DNA of 64,000 bases from Nereocystis luetkeana (GCA_031213475.1 JARUPZ010000035.1:1534032-1598031); one strand, 5' to 3'; shown: positions 1 through 11,346, counted from the stretch's first letter. Notes: generated by a model not told the origin, from the sequence alone. Numbers and translations: made by a program.

Positions 1-3000
1 AATTTTGAGCTGTTGCAGTCTCGCCTCCTGAAGGAGGTCGGCGGCTTCCTCCACGACTTCGGGGTGACGGACAGCCACTACGTCTTCTACAGGGTGAGGA
101 GGAGAACCGTAGCACTGCCGTGCTAGCGTGTGTGGACGTACGTTGTGCTTGTCGTACCCAGGACGGCAGCATGTGAATTGTTTGCGTCGTCTGCTCGGCT
201 TGCGAGTGCCGCATTGCGATGTACCATCTCTGTGTCGTAGTTTTTGTGACCGCGGCGGAGCCTGTACCTCTCTTGGGATTGAAGAATCGGCACCCGGACG
301 CTGGATGTTGCTTGGATGTCGACGAGTAAAAGAACGGTTTCGTGTGAAGAACTCAAATAGTATGCTCGTAGCGCGAGTTCTTTTTTCGTTTCTGTGTGTG
401 TTATGTGCGTGTGTGTGCGTCGGCCGTCATCCCGATTTGTGCGTCGCGGGTGAAGGTGTTGCTGGTGGTGGTGGTGGTGGTGTTGTACTCCGCGAAGAAC
501 CGCCTCAAGAAGAGGTTGGACCCAGAGAACTTGGACGAACCAGAACATCCGAGTGCTGGGGAGGGCCGATCGGTCGGAGTGCTGGCCTGGGGAGGTTTGG
601 ATTGCCTGACCCCCCGGGGTAGTCGGAAACGCCAATTTCCGGTATTGCGGGGGACCGTAGTAAACGGGACCAAATTATTGTTGGTAACAATAGGAAAATA
701 TGTAGGTTTTTGTGTGCACCGTAGGTCCTATTTACTATGGCCCCCCGTAATAGTTACCAGGTATGGTATTGATGTTGGTAGTAAAAGTATCAGCAATTTT
801 ACTATTACGGGGGACCATAGTTAACAGGACCGAATATTGTGAGTAAAAATGGTTTAATATATAGGTTTTTATGTATATCATAGGTCCTGTTAACTATGGC
901 CCCCCGTAATAGTAATCGGTGGCGGTATCATAGTATTGTCTGTAGTAGTATTTGACTGGTTTGCCCCCTAAAACGTGGGATCGGTCCTGAAAGGGTTGGA
1001 GAGACAACGAGCCCAGAAGAAACGAAAATCGCAATCACACCTGTGTGCGAGGACTCTACGCTCCCTTTATCTTGACCCCCCTCAGTACCGCAGTAGTCCC
1101 GACTCGAGGACAAACCACTCTAATTCCGAGCGGTTTGTCCCCAAAACGGGACTGCGGCGCTAAAAAAAAAGTGTTATATCTTGCATGCGTCTCAAGGTAC
1201 ACAAACAAGTGTTCTGTTTTTTTTTTTTTCGTCTTGCCCGTGTGTCTTTACCCTGGGGCACCTGGCACATCTCGTGTATGCTGTCTTTTGTCTCATCAGC
1301 AGATCATTAATACCGTTATTCCTGGTATGTACTAGTATATATTGCGTTGCACCTGGTATCAGCATGGCACACAGGGGGCAAGTGTGGGTCCCGGCCGGGC
1401 TCCGTGGCGCGTGCTCTGGACGTCGCCAAAATCTTGCAAGTAAATCGCAGGGAGGCCTTCCGCTGCCCCTTTTTTTCTTCTACTTTTTTTTTTTTTTTCT
1501 CGTGTTTTCACCCCCGCTGCTGTGCTCTGCTGTTCCTGAAATTGCCACAGCCCACAGAAGGCCTATAAGGCTTGGCACAACATCCGCGCTTCAAGATTAT
1601 TGCCTTTTTTGTGACAACCATGTGTGGTCCTAGGATCCTACAGCAGTAGTAGGAACCGAGAGGTGCAACTTGAGCTCTTTTTTTTTTTTTTGGTCAATCT
1701 ACTTTTTGTTATTTCGTACGTGTAAAGTGCTGTGTACTTATCAGGTAAGCTTTATATTTCGACGTTGTGGCGCCTATGGTACGACAGTGTTGAGCCACTA
1801 CTTCAAGGTCTTCTTTTTGTGACAGCCACGGACGAAGCCTCTTGTGTGTGCGCGCGTGGGTATGCTCATTTGGGCGTGCCATCCTGAAGGCAACGCGCTG
1901 GAGATTCCAACCCACCCTACTTACTCCCTCTCAAATTCGAAAGCACCCACGCATACAGCAAGGGGCGTTACAGCGGCGGCGTTACAGCAGCAGCGGCAGT
2001 AGTAGCGGCAGTAGTAGCGGTACGCACCAGCGGAGCTCACACAGGCTCAATCAAGTAGACACCTGGTGGGAACGCCTCCTCTGTTCTCCCTTTTCGACTC
2101 GCGACCGCCCACCCCGAAGATAATTTTGTCATATGTGGGTATGCTGCGTATATCTTGACGACATACCTTGTATCAGTATCTCATACCAGTCTTGTCCCTA
2201 AACACGAAGACATGCTGCATATTAAACAGTCACCAGAAACGATCCCTACATTCAGAGGCAGTGGTATATTGTATATACTAGTATATACCTGGTACTAGCT
2301 AGGCATCTTGCATCTGCCTGCATAACTTCTCCCAACTTTATCTTGTGTCTCCTATTTCGTCCCAAAACTGTTTTTTTTTTTTTTTTTTTCATCTATTTAC
2401 GGGGGACCATAGTTAATAGAAGCTACGACACATACAAAAACCTACCATATTTACCTAATTTTTTTCTAGCAATATCTGGTCCTGCTTTCTATGGCCCCCC
2501 GTAATAACATGCCTGGTATTGTTTTAATCGCCACAGGGGCCTGTGTCTGTGAAGCCTCTGATGTGGGTGCTGGGCCTGGCCACAATGGGAGGCTCTTTGA
2601 AGTGGGAGGGGGACAGCAAGCAGGCCAGCATTTACCTCGTGCCGCGAGACCCTTCGAAGGAGATGAAGGTGATGATCTTTTTGTCGGAGGGCGGCTGTGG
2701 CGGGGTGGTGTGGAGAAGTGCGAGGAGGTGTTGGTGGTGTTGGTCTCTAGGGGGGGGGGTGGGAGGTGCCTGGGCGGTTGTGGTGGTGGTAGTTTGTTTG
2801 TGCACTTGGTGGTATTGCGGGGGACCATAGTAAATAGGATCAAGAGTTATTGAAAAAAAAAAGAGGTAAATATAGAGTTTTTTTTGTGTTACCGTAGGTC
2901 CTATTTACTGTCGCCCCCCCCCCGAAAATAAGTGGTTTTGGTGTTGGTGTTGGTGTGGTTGCGTGTTCCTTTAGGGTATTATTGATGCTGAGTGTTGTTT

Positions 3001-6000
3001 TTTTTTATTTTGTTGGTGTCGAGCAGATGTATGCGCGGACGGGTACGTGCACTCTTCACGCTGTGCAATTCAGCAGTTCATTGTCCTTCTGTTGGTTGTT
3101 GCTCTTGTTTTTCGTTCGCAACATAGCTCCATTGTCTGTTTTTTTCGTCATATAGCCCCTCCTTCCCTCCCTCCCTCCCTCCCTCCCTCGCCCCCTCCCC
3201 TTTGATTTTTCTCTTCCCCCCCGATTTCTCTCCCGTCTTATCCGGTCCGTTTTCGCGTTCCATGTATGTTCGCCTATTTTGCAGACGATTACGATCCCCG
3301 CCGGCTTCTGCTTCCACATGGCGAACGCCTACGACGACGCAAAAACCGGGGAGGTGCGTGTCCCCCCCCCCCCCCCCCCCCCGCCCCCCTCACTCTGGAA
3401 GTCCTGAAAATAATAAACTACTGTAGTTTGACACAAGCGGTTAGTGGTAGGATGCAGCTCACCACCCCTTCACCCGATTTTGCCGACCACGTGACGTTTC
3501 GGTTCGCGCTTGCTGCAGCAAGCAAATGTTTGCCTGGTCAGTGAAATCCCGGCGTGCTCCGTCCCGGCATTGTGTGCGTTGTAGGGATGCGAGGGTCTCT
3601 TCATGGTCATACGACTACGCCCAAGCATGACATTATGAGTACACCGCCCCCCCTATAGGTTGGGTTGGCGTCGGTTGGCGACGACTCCGTGAAACACGCC
3701 TTTCGCTGCGTGAGCTGGACAGTCAGGGTACCGTTGTCTGCTTGTTTGTTTGTTTTTTTTTCGCGGTTAAGGCTGGGGGTGATCGTATCACGTAGTGTGT
3801 ATGTGGCGAGGCATCCTCGAGGCTGTTACGTAGTGAACCTATCGCTGTCTCTGGAAGTGGTCCACACCAGAAAATAAATCAAGTAATTGAAGCTCATGTG
3901 CTAAAAAATACGCCTCTGAAGCGGTTTTTAGTAAAGATGCTGCTCATCCCTCATGCGACTCACCCCACGCCTAACGGCGCTTCGCGCTTGGTGCCAGCAA
4001 TGTCTATCTGGTCGGTGAAAACCCGGCGTGCTCCGTCCCGGCAATGTAGGGATGCGAGGGTCCATGGTCATACGACTACGGCCATTCATGATACTGAGTA
4101 CACCCCCTCCCCTGCGCGCCCCCTTGTTATATATGTAAGGTTGGGTTGGCGTCGGTTGACAACGACACGGTAAAGCAAGTATTTCACTACTTGAGCTAGA
4201 CAACCAGGGTACCATTTTTAGTTTTTTTTTCTTTGTTGGCGATCGGTCACAGCTGGTGGTCGAGTGAGATCATTAGTGCGAGGTGAAAACCCTTTACTCC
4301 GCACAAGGGGAATGATCGTATCACGTCTTGCTTATGGTAAGGCAGGCAGTTAGTAGTACTCCCATTGCTGCCTCTGGAAGTGGGTACACCGGAAATTGAA
4401 TTCACTCATTGAAGCCGGTCGCCCCGGTGGTTCAAGTGGTTAACCTAGAATTCTACTTGTGTTTGAGTCCTGGGTTCGAGCCCCAGGTGGGTCGGACATT
4501 TGACAAAATTTGCAAAAATAAAAATCAAAAGGATTCAATTGTTGAGAGCGCCTTGCAGCGTGGGTAGGCACAATTCGATGCGAGTCGACGAGGGAAGAAA
4601 AGGCTGAAATCTTCTCGCGATAAAAATGGAGGCACCTACCGTAGCGGAAAGGGGGTCGAAGAGCCTGCTATGTGACCCCGGATCTGAGTTACGAGTTGGA
4701 AGGAGAGAGAGAAGAAGATGTGCGAAGATAATAAATGGGATGAGCAAAAAAACAAATTGAAGCTGTCGTCCGTATGCGAGTCCGCCTCGCACGCGGTTCT
4801 TAGTAAGATGCAGCTCACCCTTCATGCGACTTGCCGGACACGTCACGGTGCTTCGCACTTGGTGCAAGCATTGTCTGCTTTTCGGTGAAAACCCGACATA
4901 CTCCGTCCTGGCATTGTAGGGATGCGGGGGTCTATGGTCATACGACTACGGCCATGCATGACATCGAGCACATCTCTCCTATCGAGTGCACCCCCCCTAT
5001 CCCCCCCCCCCCCCCCCTCGCTCACGCCGTCGTATTTGTCGGGCTGTCGTTTTTTTGTTCCCTGTGTATTTGGTGGGCCCGGCCTGGCGCGAGACAAGTG
5101 CCACTATGGTCGTAAATATAGTAACAGCATACAATCTGACGTGAGAATCAAACGGAGATTATTTTATCGGCCAGATTGTTGGGCGGGTGCTCGTGGCGGG
5201 AGGGAGGGAGGGAGGGAGGGAGGGAGGGAGGGAGGGAGGGGGGAGGGGTTTAGGTTCACATGCCGTGCGCGTACTGGTTGCTCGAGGTTTGTTCGATCTG
5301 TGTCATGGCGTCGCCTTTCGTTGTTAGGTTGTATCAACTCTGTCCGGGAATGTCAGGAGAACTCAGGTTACTGTTTACGGGACCATAGTAAATGGGACCA
5401 AATATTGTCAGTAAAAACAGCGAAATATATAGAATTTGTGTGTGTAACGTAGGTCCTCTTTAATTTGGCCCCCCGCGATAAACCAAACCGTAATTTTGTT
5501 GCCGAACAGGGTGTATGACGTATTCATTTTCGTTTTCTGGGTGTTCCTTCTCTCTTATCCTCCTGTGATTGCGATTTTTTTTTTTTTCAATCTTCTCTCG
5601 CCACCTCTCCTCTCGTTTCCTCTCCTTCCCTTCCCTTCCCTTCCCTTCCCCTTTCCCCTCTTCCTGTGGCCCTCCCAGGTGGTGGTCGATCTTGTTCTGG
5701 CGTCTTCCCTTGTCCTTGAAACCGACGGCGACCCGAACGTTCCCGCGTGGGACACGGTTGGTGAGTCGCGCCTTGCTATACCCCTTGTGGGAGTTTCAGG
5801 ACGGGGGAAAAACAAAAAATGTTCCACGTGTCGGACCGATCCCCGATCTAGATCATGCAGATCATGTAAACCCCAGCTTGCCGTTGTGAGATGCTGTGCC
5901 GGCTCTGTACACCACCTGCAGTACTTGCCCAACCCGGGGAACATGTCTTTAGGTCATGCAAACTTTACAGGTAGACCATCTGGGTTTTTTCAAGAATTTT

Positions 6001-9000
6001 CGGGAGATGAGAAGGCCACAGGTAAATGCTTCCGACTACTGCAGGTTTGCCTCGACTAACAAGCTGCTTGGAAATAGTGTGGGGTCCTTTTTTTTTAGTA
6101 TTGTGGGGGGCCATAGTAAATGGGACCTACGGTACACACAAAAACCTATACATTTACCTACAATCACTAACACTATTTGGTCCTATTTACTATGGTCCCC
6201 CGAATTAGTTTGAGATATGAGACCACGTGTGGAGAGATAATAAATACCACGTAAAATGGCGTCGTCACGGGTTGGTCTTGAAAATGGGTGTACCACCCGG
6301 GTGATAGAATATCACACCCCCTTGGGGCGAATTTCTTCCCTGATTTTCCCCCGACAGCCGGGAAGCTTGCACCTGCCAAGCGACGCGCCTACGGGAAGGC
6401 CTCGACGAGATAGTTCCGAAGCCGCCATTTTTCGTTATTGTGTACGTGCTCGTACCCCCCCCCCCCCCCGCTATTATGTGTAGGTTGGATTGGCGTCGGT
6501 TGGCCACGGCACTGCAAAACATGCCGCTCGCTTGTACGCGAGCTGGACAACTAGGAGTGCCGTTTTTTGCTTCGTTTTGTTTTGGCGGTCGGTCACAGCT
6601 GGCGATCGAGTCGTAGATCATTTTTCATTTCGTGCGGGGTGGAGAGTCTGTTTTCCGCGCAAGGAGGATGGTCGTATCACGTACCTGCTACAGTAGTGTT
6701 TTATGGTCAGGCACCCACGAGGCGGTCACATGGTACTGCCATTGCTGTCTCTGGCAGTGGCTACACCGGGGAGTAAATCATCTCCCTGAAGCCGTCATCC
6801 ACGCGCAAGTCCGCCTCAGAGGCGGTTCATAGTAGGATGCAGGTCACCCTTCATGCGACTCGCCGAACACCTCACGGCGCTTGGCGCTCTTGGTGTGAAA
6901 ATTCGACGTGCTCCGTCCCGGCGTTGTAGGCATGCGAGGGTTTATGGTCGTACGACTACGGCCATGCATGACATCGAGTATACACCCCCCTCTGCCCGTT
7001 TGCCATGGAGAAATCACTAGTATACTACTATGTAGAGAGAAAATAATTAGTTTTTGTATGTCCTGGAGATATTACGACGCGGCGCCCGCGGAAGGCGAAA
7101 CACTCACGGAGGGGTATGACAAAAACAAAAAAGCGGAAACGTGTAAGAAAATGCAATGGGAAGAGCGTACCGTATTTAGCGGGTCCAGGTGTTGGAGGTG
7201 TCTCTTGTAGGACTAGGAACGGTCGGTGCTCCCGTCTTGACAGGGTTGCATGGTCAACGGACAATGAACGAAGACAAGCGACAAATGAGTACGCCCCCCC
7301 CCCCCTCCCCTCCCGCTATCATAGGAGATAGATGGTGGCCACAGGCGACGGAACAGGGAAGGGATACGCAAGATTTTGGCGAAACCAACCCACCAGCTAT
7401 GTTGTATATGGAAAAAGCGCACCGCAACGAGCGGGCCCAACTGTTAGAGGTGTTTCTATTAGGAGCAGGAACGGTGCTCCGTATCTCGAAAGTATATGTC
7501 AAATGACCTAGGGCAAGAAACGAATGAGTACCCCCCCCCCCCCCCCCCCCCACGCCCACCCCCCCCCCCCCCCCACCCCCCTGAAAAACGACGGCATCTG
7601 TGCCTCGGTAGAATTTTCGAAAATACCCACGAACAGGATGAATCGGTACCGGCTGGAGACGTCGTCTCCACAGGGCTCCGTAGTGGACTGCAAGCCCTTG
7701 TACCCCGGGCATGTGGATTTTCCGGTTGTGAACCCCAAGGTGAGGCATGCGATGGATGGATGGATGGATGGATGGATGGATGGATGGATGGAGGGATGGA
7801 TAGAGGGATGAATGGATGGAGGAATGGGTGGGTTGTAGGTGGGTGGGTGGATGGATGGATGGGTGGATGGGTCGATTGAGGGATGGATGGATGGATGGAC
7901 GGATGGATGCGTTTGCTGTTGGTGGTCATGTGCCATCCGTCCATCCACCCAAGAAGCCCACCCACATCCGCCTACCCCCCTCCCGTGCACACTCACCTAC
8001 GTACCACCCATCCACGCACCCACACGCACACGCACACGCACACCCACCCTAGCACACAGATACTCTCATATAAACGCCAACCCACCTGCCCCCCCCTCCC
8101 CCCCCCATATTATATACCTGGTATATATAGGTTGGGTTGGCGTCAGTTGGTGACGACGCTGTAAAACACGCCTCTCTCCCCCTACGTGAGCTAGACAACC
8201 AGGGTGCCGTTTTTGTCTCTGGCGATCACCACGGCTGGCGGTTGGGTCAGATTTTTCGTGCCGGGTGGAGAACCTCAGCTGCGCACAAGGGGATTGGTCG
8301 TATCGCGTAGTGTTTGCGGCAAAGCACCCACGAGGCAGTTACATGGCAACCCCATTGCTGTCTCTGGAAGTGGTCACACCAGAAAATAAAACAATTCGTT
8401 CGAAGATGTTCACCCATGTGCATGTCCGCCTCGAAGGTGGTTCTCAGTAGAGGATGCTGCTCACCCTTCATGCTATGATGCTCGCCGAACACCTCACGGC
8501 GCTTCGCGAAGCTTGGTGCAAGCCATGCCTGCCTGGTCGGTGAAAACCCGAGATGCTCCGTCCCGACACTGTCGGGATGCGACGGTCTATGGCAATACAA
8601 CTACGCTCATGCATGACATGAGTACCCCCCCCCCCCCCGCACACCTGTTGATGTTGGCGTCGGTTGGCAACGACGCTCTAAGACTCACCAACCACTGCGT
8701 GAGTGCTAAACACACCAAGAGATAGTTTTTGTTTCTGGCGGTCACCATGGATACTTATCGTTTTACTGTAGATCGTTTTGGGCGGGGTGCAGAACCTTAA
8801 ATCCGCAAAAGGGGGGGATAGTGTGCATGTGGCCAGGTACCCAAGAGGCTGTTAGATAGTATACCCATTGCTGTCTCTGGAAGTAACTACACCGCAGGAA
8901 AAAAAAAGGTTTTGCGACGCTGTCATCCATTATGCGTTGAAAGCACGCACGAGGTGCCAAAGTCCGCCTCGCCTCACGAGCGATTATTAGTAGGATGCAG

Positions 9001-10861
9001 CTCACCCTTCGTGTGACTCACCGAACACCTCACGGTGCTTGGTGCAAGCAATGTCTGCCTGGTCGTTGTGTCTGCCTGGTCGTTGAATATCCGACGCCTT
9101 TCGTCCCGATGCAAGAGTCTATGGTTATACGACTACGGCTATCCATGATAGTGGGCACACCCATTGACCCAACTCCTACCTCCCCCTCATACGACTACGA
9201 CCATGCATGATGAGTACACCCCCCCCCACCTACCTGTCTGCCTGGTCGGTGAAAATCCGACGCGCTCTGTCCCGGCATTGTAGGGATGCGAGGGTTTATG
9301 GTCATACAACTACAGCAATGCATGAGATCGAGTACATCTCTCCTATCGAGTACACCCCCCCCCCCCCCTCCCGCAACTTACCTCTCCGTATTGTTTTGTT
9401 GTTGACACGGCTGCGCCCATCATCCAGGTTTCGTGTCAAGAGCACCGCTACATATGGACGAGCTGTGGTTCTTCTGATGGTCCTGAGGCGTGTCCCGTAC
9501 AGGGAGTGGTTAAGATTGACACGGTGGAAGGAACCAGCGAGAGGTGGCTGCCCGATGCGCACGAATTTTTGGGCGAGGTGTGTACGGCATTGATGCGATG
9601 CGGTGTGGTGTGGTGTGGTGTGGTGTGGTGGGGTGGGGAGGGGATGGGGAGGGGGTGCTTTGGTGTGGTGTGGTGTGGTGTGGTGTGGTGTGGTGTGGTG
9701 TGGTGTGGTGTGGTATGGTATGGTATGGTATGGTACGGGTATGGGTATGGTATGGTATGGTATGATATGGCATAGTATTGTCTGGTGTGGTATGGTATGG
9801 TATGGTGTGGTATGGTATGGTACGGGTATGGTATTGTCTGGTATGGTATGGTATGGTGTGGTGTGATATGGTATGGTATGGTATGTCTGATGTGGTACGG
9901 TATTGTGTGGTTTGGTGTGGTGTGGTGTGGTGTGGTATGGTATGGTATGGTATGGTACGGGTATGGGTATGGTATGGTATGGTATGATATGGTATAGTAT
10001 TGTCTAGTGTGGTATGGTATGGTATGGTATGGTGTGGTATGATATGGTATGGTATGGTGTGGTATGGTATGGTATTGTCTGGTATGGTATGGTGTGGTGT
10101 GGTATGGTATGGTATGGTGTTGTCTGATGTGGTATGGCATTGTGTGGTGTGGTGTGGTGTAGTGTGGTGTGGTGTGGTGTGGTGTGGTATGGTGTGAGTA
10201 TGGTATGATATGGTATGGTATGTGTGGTGTGGGTATGATATGATATTGTATGGTGTGGTGTGGTATGGTACGATATGGTCTGCCGTGGTGTGATACTATT
10301 CTATACCAGGTATTATATGCTATGATATGATTTTGTAATTCTCACAATAACTCTCAAATCAAGGAGTCCGTGGCCACACAAAGGTGCTCGAGTTCTATTG
10401 ACAGGAAAATCCGAATAACAAAAAGACTTACAGTAGAACTCGGCCACGTTATGATGTGACTCATTCATTTTTCTCATTTACTTTTTTTGCAGACTTCATT
10501 CAATATCTTCGTTTTCTTCTTTCTCTGTCTTCTTCTTTCTTTTCTTTGATTCTCCCCCCCCCCCCAAAAAAACCCCCCTCAAAATCGCCCTTTTTTTTGG
10601 TCGTTTAAAAAACAAACCAAAAAAAAACAAACACACACACACTTGACACGATCTATACGTACGCGACGGCAGCCGACCTTCATCCCTCGCAAGGGAGCAA
10701 AGCCCGACGCCGACGAGGACTCTGGCTACATCGCCAGCATCCTGGTCAACGGCCGCGACCACCGCAGCGAGATCGTCATCCTGGACGCCGCCAAGGTGTC
10801 CAAGGGCCCCCTGTGTCGCCTGCCCCTCAGGGGGTTCGTCCCGCACATGTTGCATGGGTGA
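1..10861 (+). CDS. Carotenoid cleavage oxygenase (CCD/RPE65 family), C-terminal ~280 aa, 5' partial
   Basis: Seven exons join in phase: 1-93, 2537-2668, 3285-3353, 5679-5760, 7612-7739, 9428-9577 and 10673-10861. Members of this family are iron dioxygenases that cut carotenoids or related polyenes. The first exon holds the third iron-ligand histidine ([14 protein letters not shown]). Exon 3 holds the FxFHxANAY segment, exon 5 the xFPxVNP segment, exon 6 HRYIWTS and a KIDT-W-GE block, and exon 7 the FIPR, DEDSGY and VPHMLHG blocks with the last histidine. Every junction has GT and AG, and phases agree, including the single phase-1 junction between exons 4 and 5. The upstream exons lie outside the window. 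The TGA at 10859 directly follows HG, but GTGAGA at 10858 could be a donor, so a last short exon may exist, perhaps in the N gap at 11568. Two family second-shell glutamates appear as aspartate (NAYDD, VDFP). Introns are full of poly-C repeats. The family call is strong; the substrate is unknown. Confidence 0.9.
643..752. repeat. TA-flanked MITE, family 1 copy 1
   Basis: Foldback element with near-perfect terminal inverted repeats of about 30 bp (family termini TATTACGGGGGACCATAG and its complement). It is of the GTAAAYRGGACC subtype and lies in intron 1 of the carotenoid oxygenase gene. Confidence 0.9.
803..911. repeat. TA-flanked MITE, family 1 copy 2
   Basis: Second copy, 50 bp after copy 1, of the GTTAACAGG subtype. 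Both ends read TATTACGGGG and CCCCGTAATA, so a TA duplication borders a roughly 105-bp hairpin. Confidence 0.92.
1088..1162. repeat. piggyBac-like foldback MITE, family 2 (worn copy)
   Basis: Inverted arms around GTCCCGA..GGACAAACC and GGTTTGTCCCCAAAACGGGAC identify it as family 2 (best copy at 51902-51998). The outer TTAA ends are not preserved here. Confidence 0.75.
2285..2293. repeat. TA-flanked palindrome TACCTGGTA (example)
   Basis: First of about forty exact TACC(A/T)GGTA nonamers in the window. It sits in TA-rich sequence, as many of the others do. See the findings for the footprint hypothesis. Confidence 0.85.
2396..2507. repeat. TA-flanked MITE, family 1 copy 3
   Basis: Family 1 termini with a diverged left arm, placed just upstream of the acceptor of the carotenoid oxygenase second exon (2537). 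Confidence 0.85.
2813..2930. repeat. TA-flanked MITE, family 1 copy 4
   Basis: GTAAATAGG subtype with an expanded C run in the right arm. It lies in intron 2 of the carotenoid oxygenase gene. Confidence 0.85.
3436..3655 (+). repeat. Poly-C-terminated repeat (R1), 3' half
   Basis: Shares with the other R1 copies GGATGCAGCTCACC, CCGTCCCGGCATTGT, CATACGACTACG and the end GAGTACA followed by a C run. The 5' half is missing. Confidence 0.85.
3657..4112 (+). repeat. Poly-C-terminated repeat (R1), near full length
   Basis: About 455 bp from GGTTGGGTTGGCGTCGG to GAGTACACCCCC. It is adjacent head to tail with the preceding partial copy. No coding frame spans it. Confidence 0.88.
4137..5018 (+). repeat. 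Poly-C-terminated repeat (R1) split by a SINE
   Basis: The two halves of one R1 unit (4137-4415 and 4756-5018) are separated by a SINE at 4416-4755. The octamer ATTGAAGC is duplicated on both sides, and intact R1 copies (for example at 50677) carry it once. Confidence 0.9.
4416..4755 (+). mobile_element. tRNA-derived SINE, full-length copy S1
   Basis: A 340-bp element. Its first 80 bases resemble a tRNA: a box A-like TGGTTCAAGTGG and a box B GGTTCGAGCCC that matches the Pol III consensus, with a T-arm CTGGG/CCCAG. The body contains TTGAGAGCGCCTTGCAGCG and GAAAAGGCTGAAATCTTCTC, and the tail is A-rich (AAAAAAACAA). It is flanked by the 8-bp direct repeat ATTGAAGC at 4408-4415 and 4756-4763, inside an R1 repeat. 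Other copies are at 25459, 32246, 43745, 52248 and a fragment at 61676. The head looks closest to a tRNA-Leu type by its GGTGG..AGTGGTTAA pattern, which is only a guess. The mobilising partner would be a LINE; none with a matching tail is visible. Confidence 0.88.
5190..5240 (+). repeat. (GGGA)n microsatellite
   Basis: Uninterrupted GGGA repeats running into a G tract, in intron 3 of the carotenoid oxygenase gene. Confidence 0.95.
5373..5480. repeat. TA-flanked MITE, family 1 copy 5
   Basis: GTAAATGGGACC left arm and a decayed right arm ending CCCCCCGCGATA. It lies in intron 3 of the carotenoid oxygenase gene. Confidence 0.8.
6099..6206. repeat. TA-flanked MITE, family 1 copy 6
   Basis: Arms GGGGGGCCATAGTAAATGGGACC and the complementary GGTCCTATTTACTATGGTCCCCC, in intron 4 of the carotenoid oxygenase gene. 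Confidence 0.88.
6482..6990 (+). repeat. Poly-C-terminated repeat (R1), full length
   Basis: Full-length copy. At 6682-6695 it reads TACCTGCTACAGTA where copies at 3790, 8300 and 50580 read a plain TA, a small TA-flanked insertion. It ends in ACACCCCCC. Confidence 0.88.
7160..7312 (+). repeat. Second poly-C repeat (R1'), copy 1
   Basis: Shares GTTGGAGGTGTCTCT, GGAACGGT..GCTCC, GCATGGTCAA and the end AATGAGTACGCCCCCC with copies at 7416, 49325 and 50376. Its 3' end (GAGTAC then poly-C) matches R1, although the bodies differ. Confidence 0.8.
7416..7575 (+). repeat. Second poly-C repeat (R1'), copy 2
   Basis: Same family as 7160-7312. The C run after GAGTAC extends over about 40 bases with few interruptions and ends about 40 bases before the acceptor of carotenoid oxygenase exon 5. 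Confidence 0.8.
7751..7920 (+). repeat. (GGAT)n microsatellite beginning 12 bp after a splice donor
   Basis: About 40 imperfect GGAT/GGGT units start shortly after the donor at 7740. A CCAT/CCCA-rich stretch with CACACG repeats follows at 7935-8050, so the intron RNA could fold on itself. Confidence 0.95.
8129..8640 (+). repeat. Poly-C-terminated repeat (R1), full length
   Basis: Full-length copy ending in GAGTAC and a C run. Its start abuts TATATACCTGGTATATATAGG, a TA tract carrying one of the TACCTGGTA palindromes. Confidence 0.88.
8651..9185 (+). repeat. Poly-C-terminated repeat (R1), diverged
   Basis: Follows the previous copy head to tail. Its 3' end is duplicated and decayed (CTGCCTGGTCG appears twice) and it lacks a clean C tail. 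Confidence 0.8.
9188..9370 (+). repeat. Poly-C-terminated repeat (R1), two 3' pieces
   Basis: Two truncated 3' ends in series, each finishing ATGAGTACAC or CGAGTACAC followed by a C run. Confidence 0.82.
9601..10275 (+). repeat. (TGGTA/TGTGG)n pentanucleotide satellite
   Basis: About 670 bp of TGGTA and TGGTG units starting 24 bp after the exon 6 donor of the carotenoid oxygenase gene. Long open frames here in several phases are artefacts of the repeat. Confidence 0.96.
10335..10475 (-). repeat. RepA repeat with (AAC)n-type end, worn copy
   Basis: Matches the better copies at 35436 and 54930 over GGAGTCCGTGGYCACACAAAGGTGCT and the CTCACAATAACTCTC end. The microsatellite tail is not preserved. 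Confidence 0.7.
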
Positions 10862-11346
10862 GAGTAGGGACAGACTGACGGTAGCTCTTGTTTTTTATTG
10901 TTGGTCGGGTTCATTCACGTGCATGCGCGGAATGGGGGGGAAGGGGAGTAGGAAGGGCAGACGGGGTTGGGGGGGGGGGGGGGGGGGGGGCAGAGTCCTC
11001 GTTTGTTCTCGCCTTGGTCGTTCGGCCGTCGACCACGCACGCCTCTCGAGACGGAGCATCGCTCCTACTCCTGGTGGAGACAACGTCCAACTTTTTGGGG
11101 ATCTCATTATTTCCGGTTTTTTTTTTTTTTTTTTTTTTTTCCCCAGATGTTGCATTGAGTTGGCTTCGCCCACGTACCGTATCCCCTCTTTTTTTCTGGT
11201 TCGCCTTCTGTAGCCACGATCTACCTGGTATCGCTCATGACAGCGATCGTTCTTTTTTAGCTTTTTTATCTACAGTAGTGTGTGCTAAATTTCTCGGTGT
11301 CTTTTTCGTCTATTTTCCTCATCTTCTCCAACACATCCTGTTCTTC

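Noticed and set aside
4416..4500. tRNA gene
   Set aside because: Box A and box B are good but the acceptor ends do not pair, and the same head recurs with the SINE body at 52248; it is a SINE promoter.
9448..10197. Long open frames of His-Thr-Ile-Pro-Tyr and Val-Trp-Cys-Gly type on both strands
   Set aside because: Translation of a pentanucleotide satellite; every frame is open because of the repeat.
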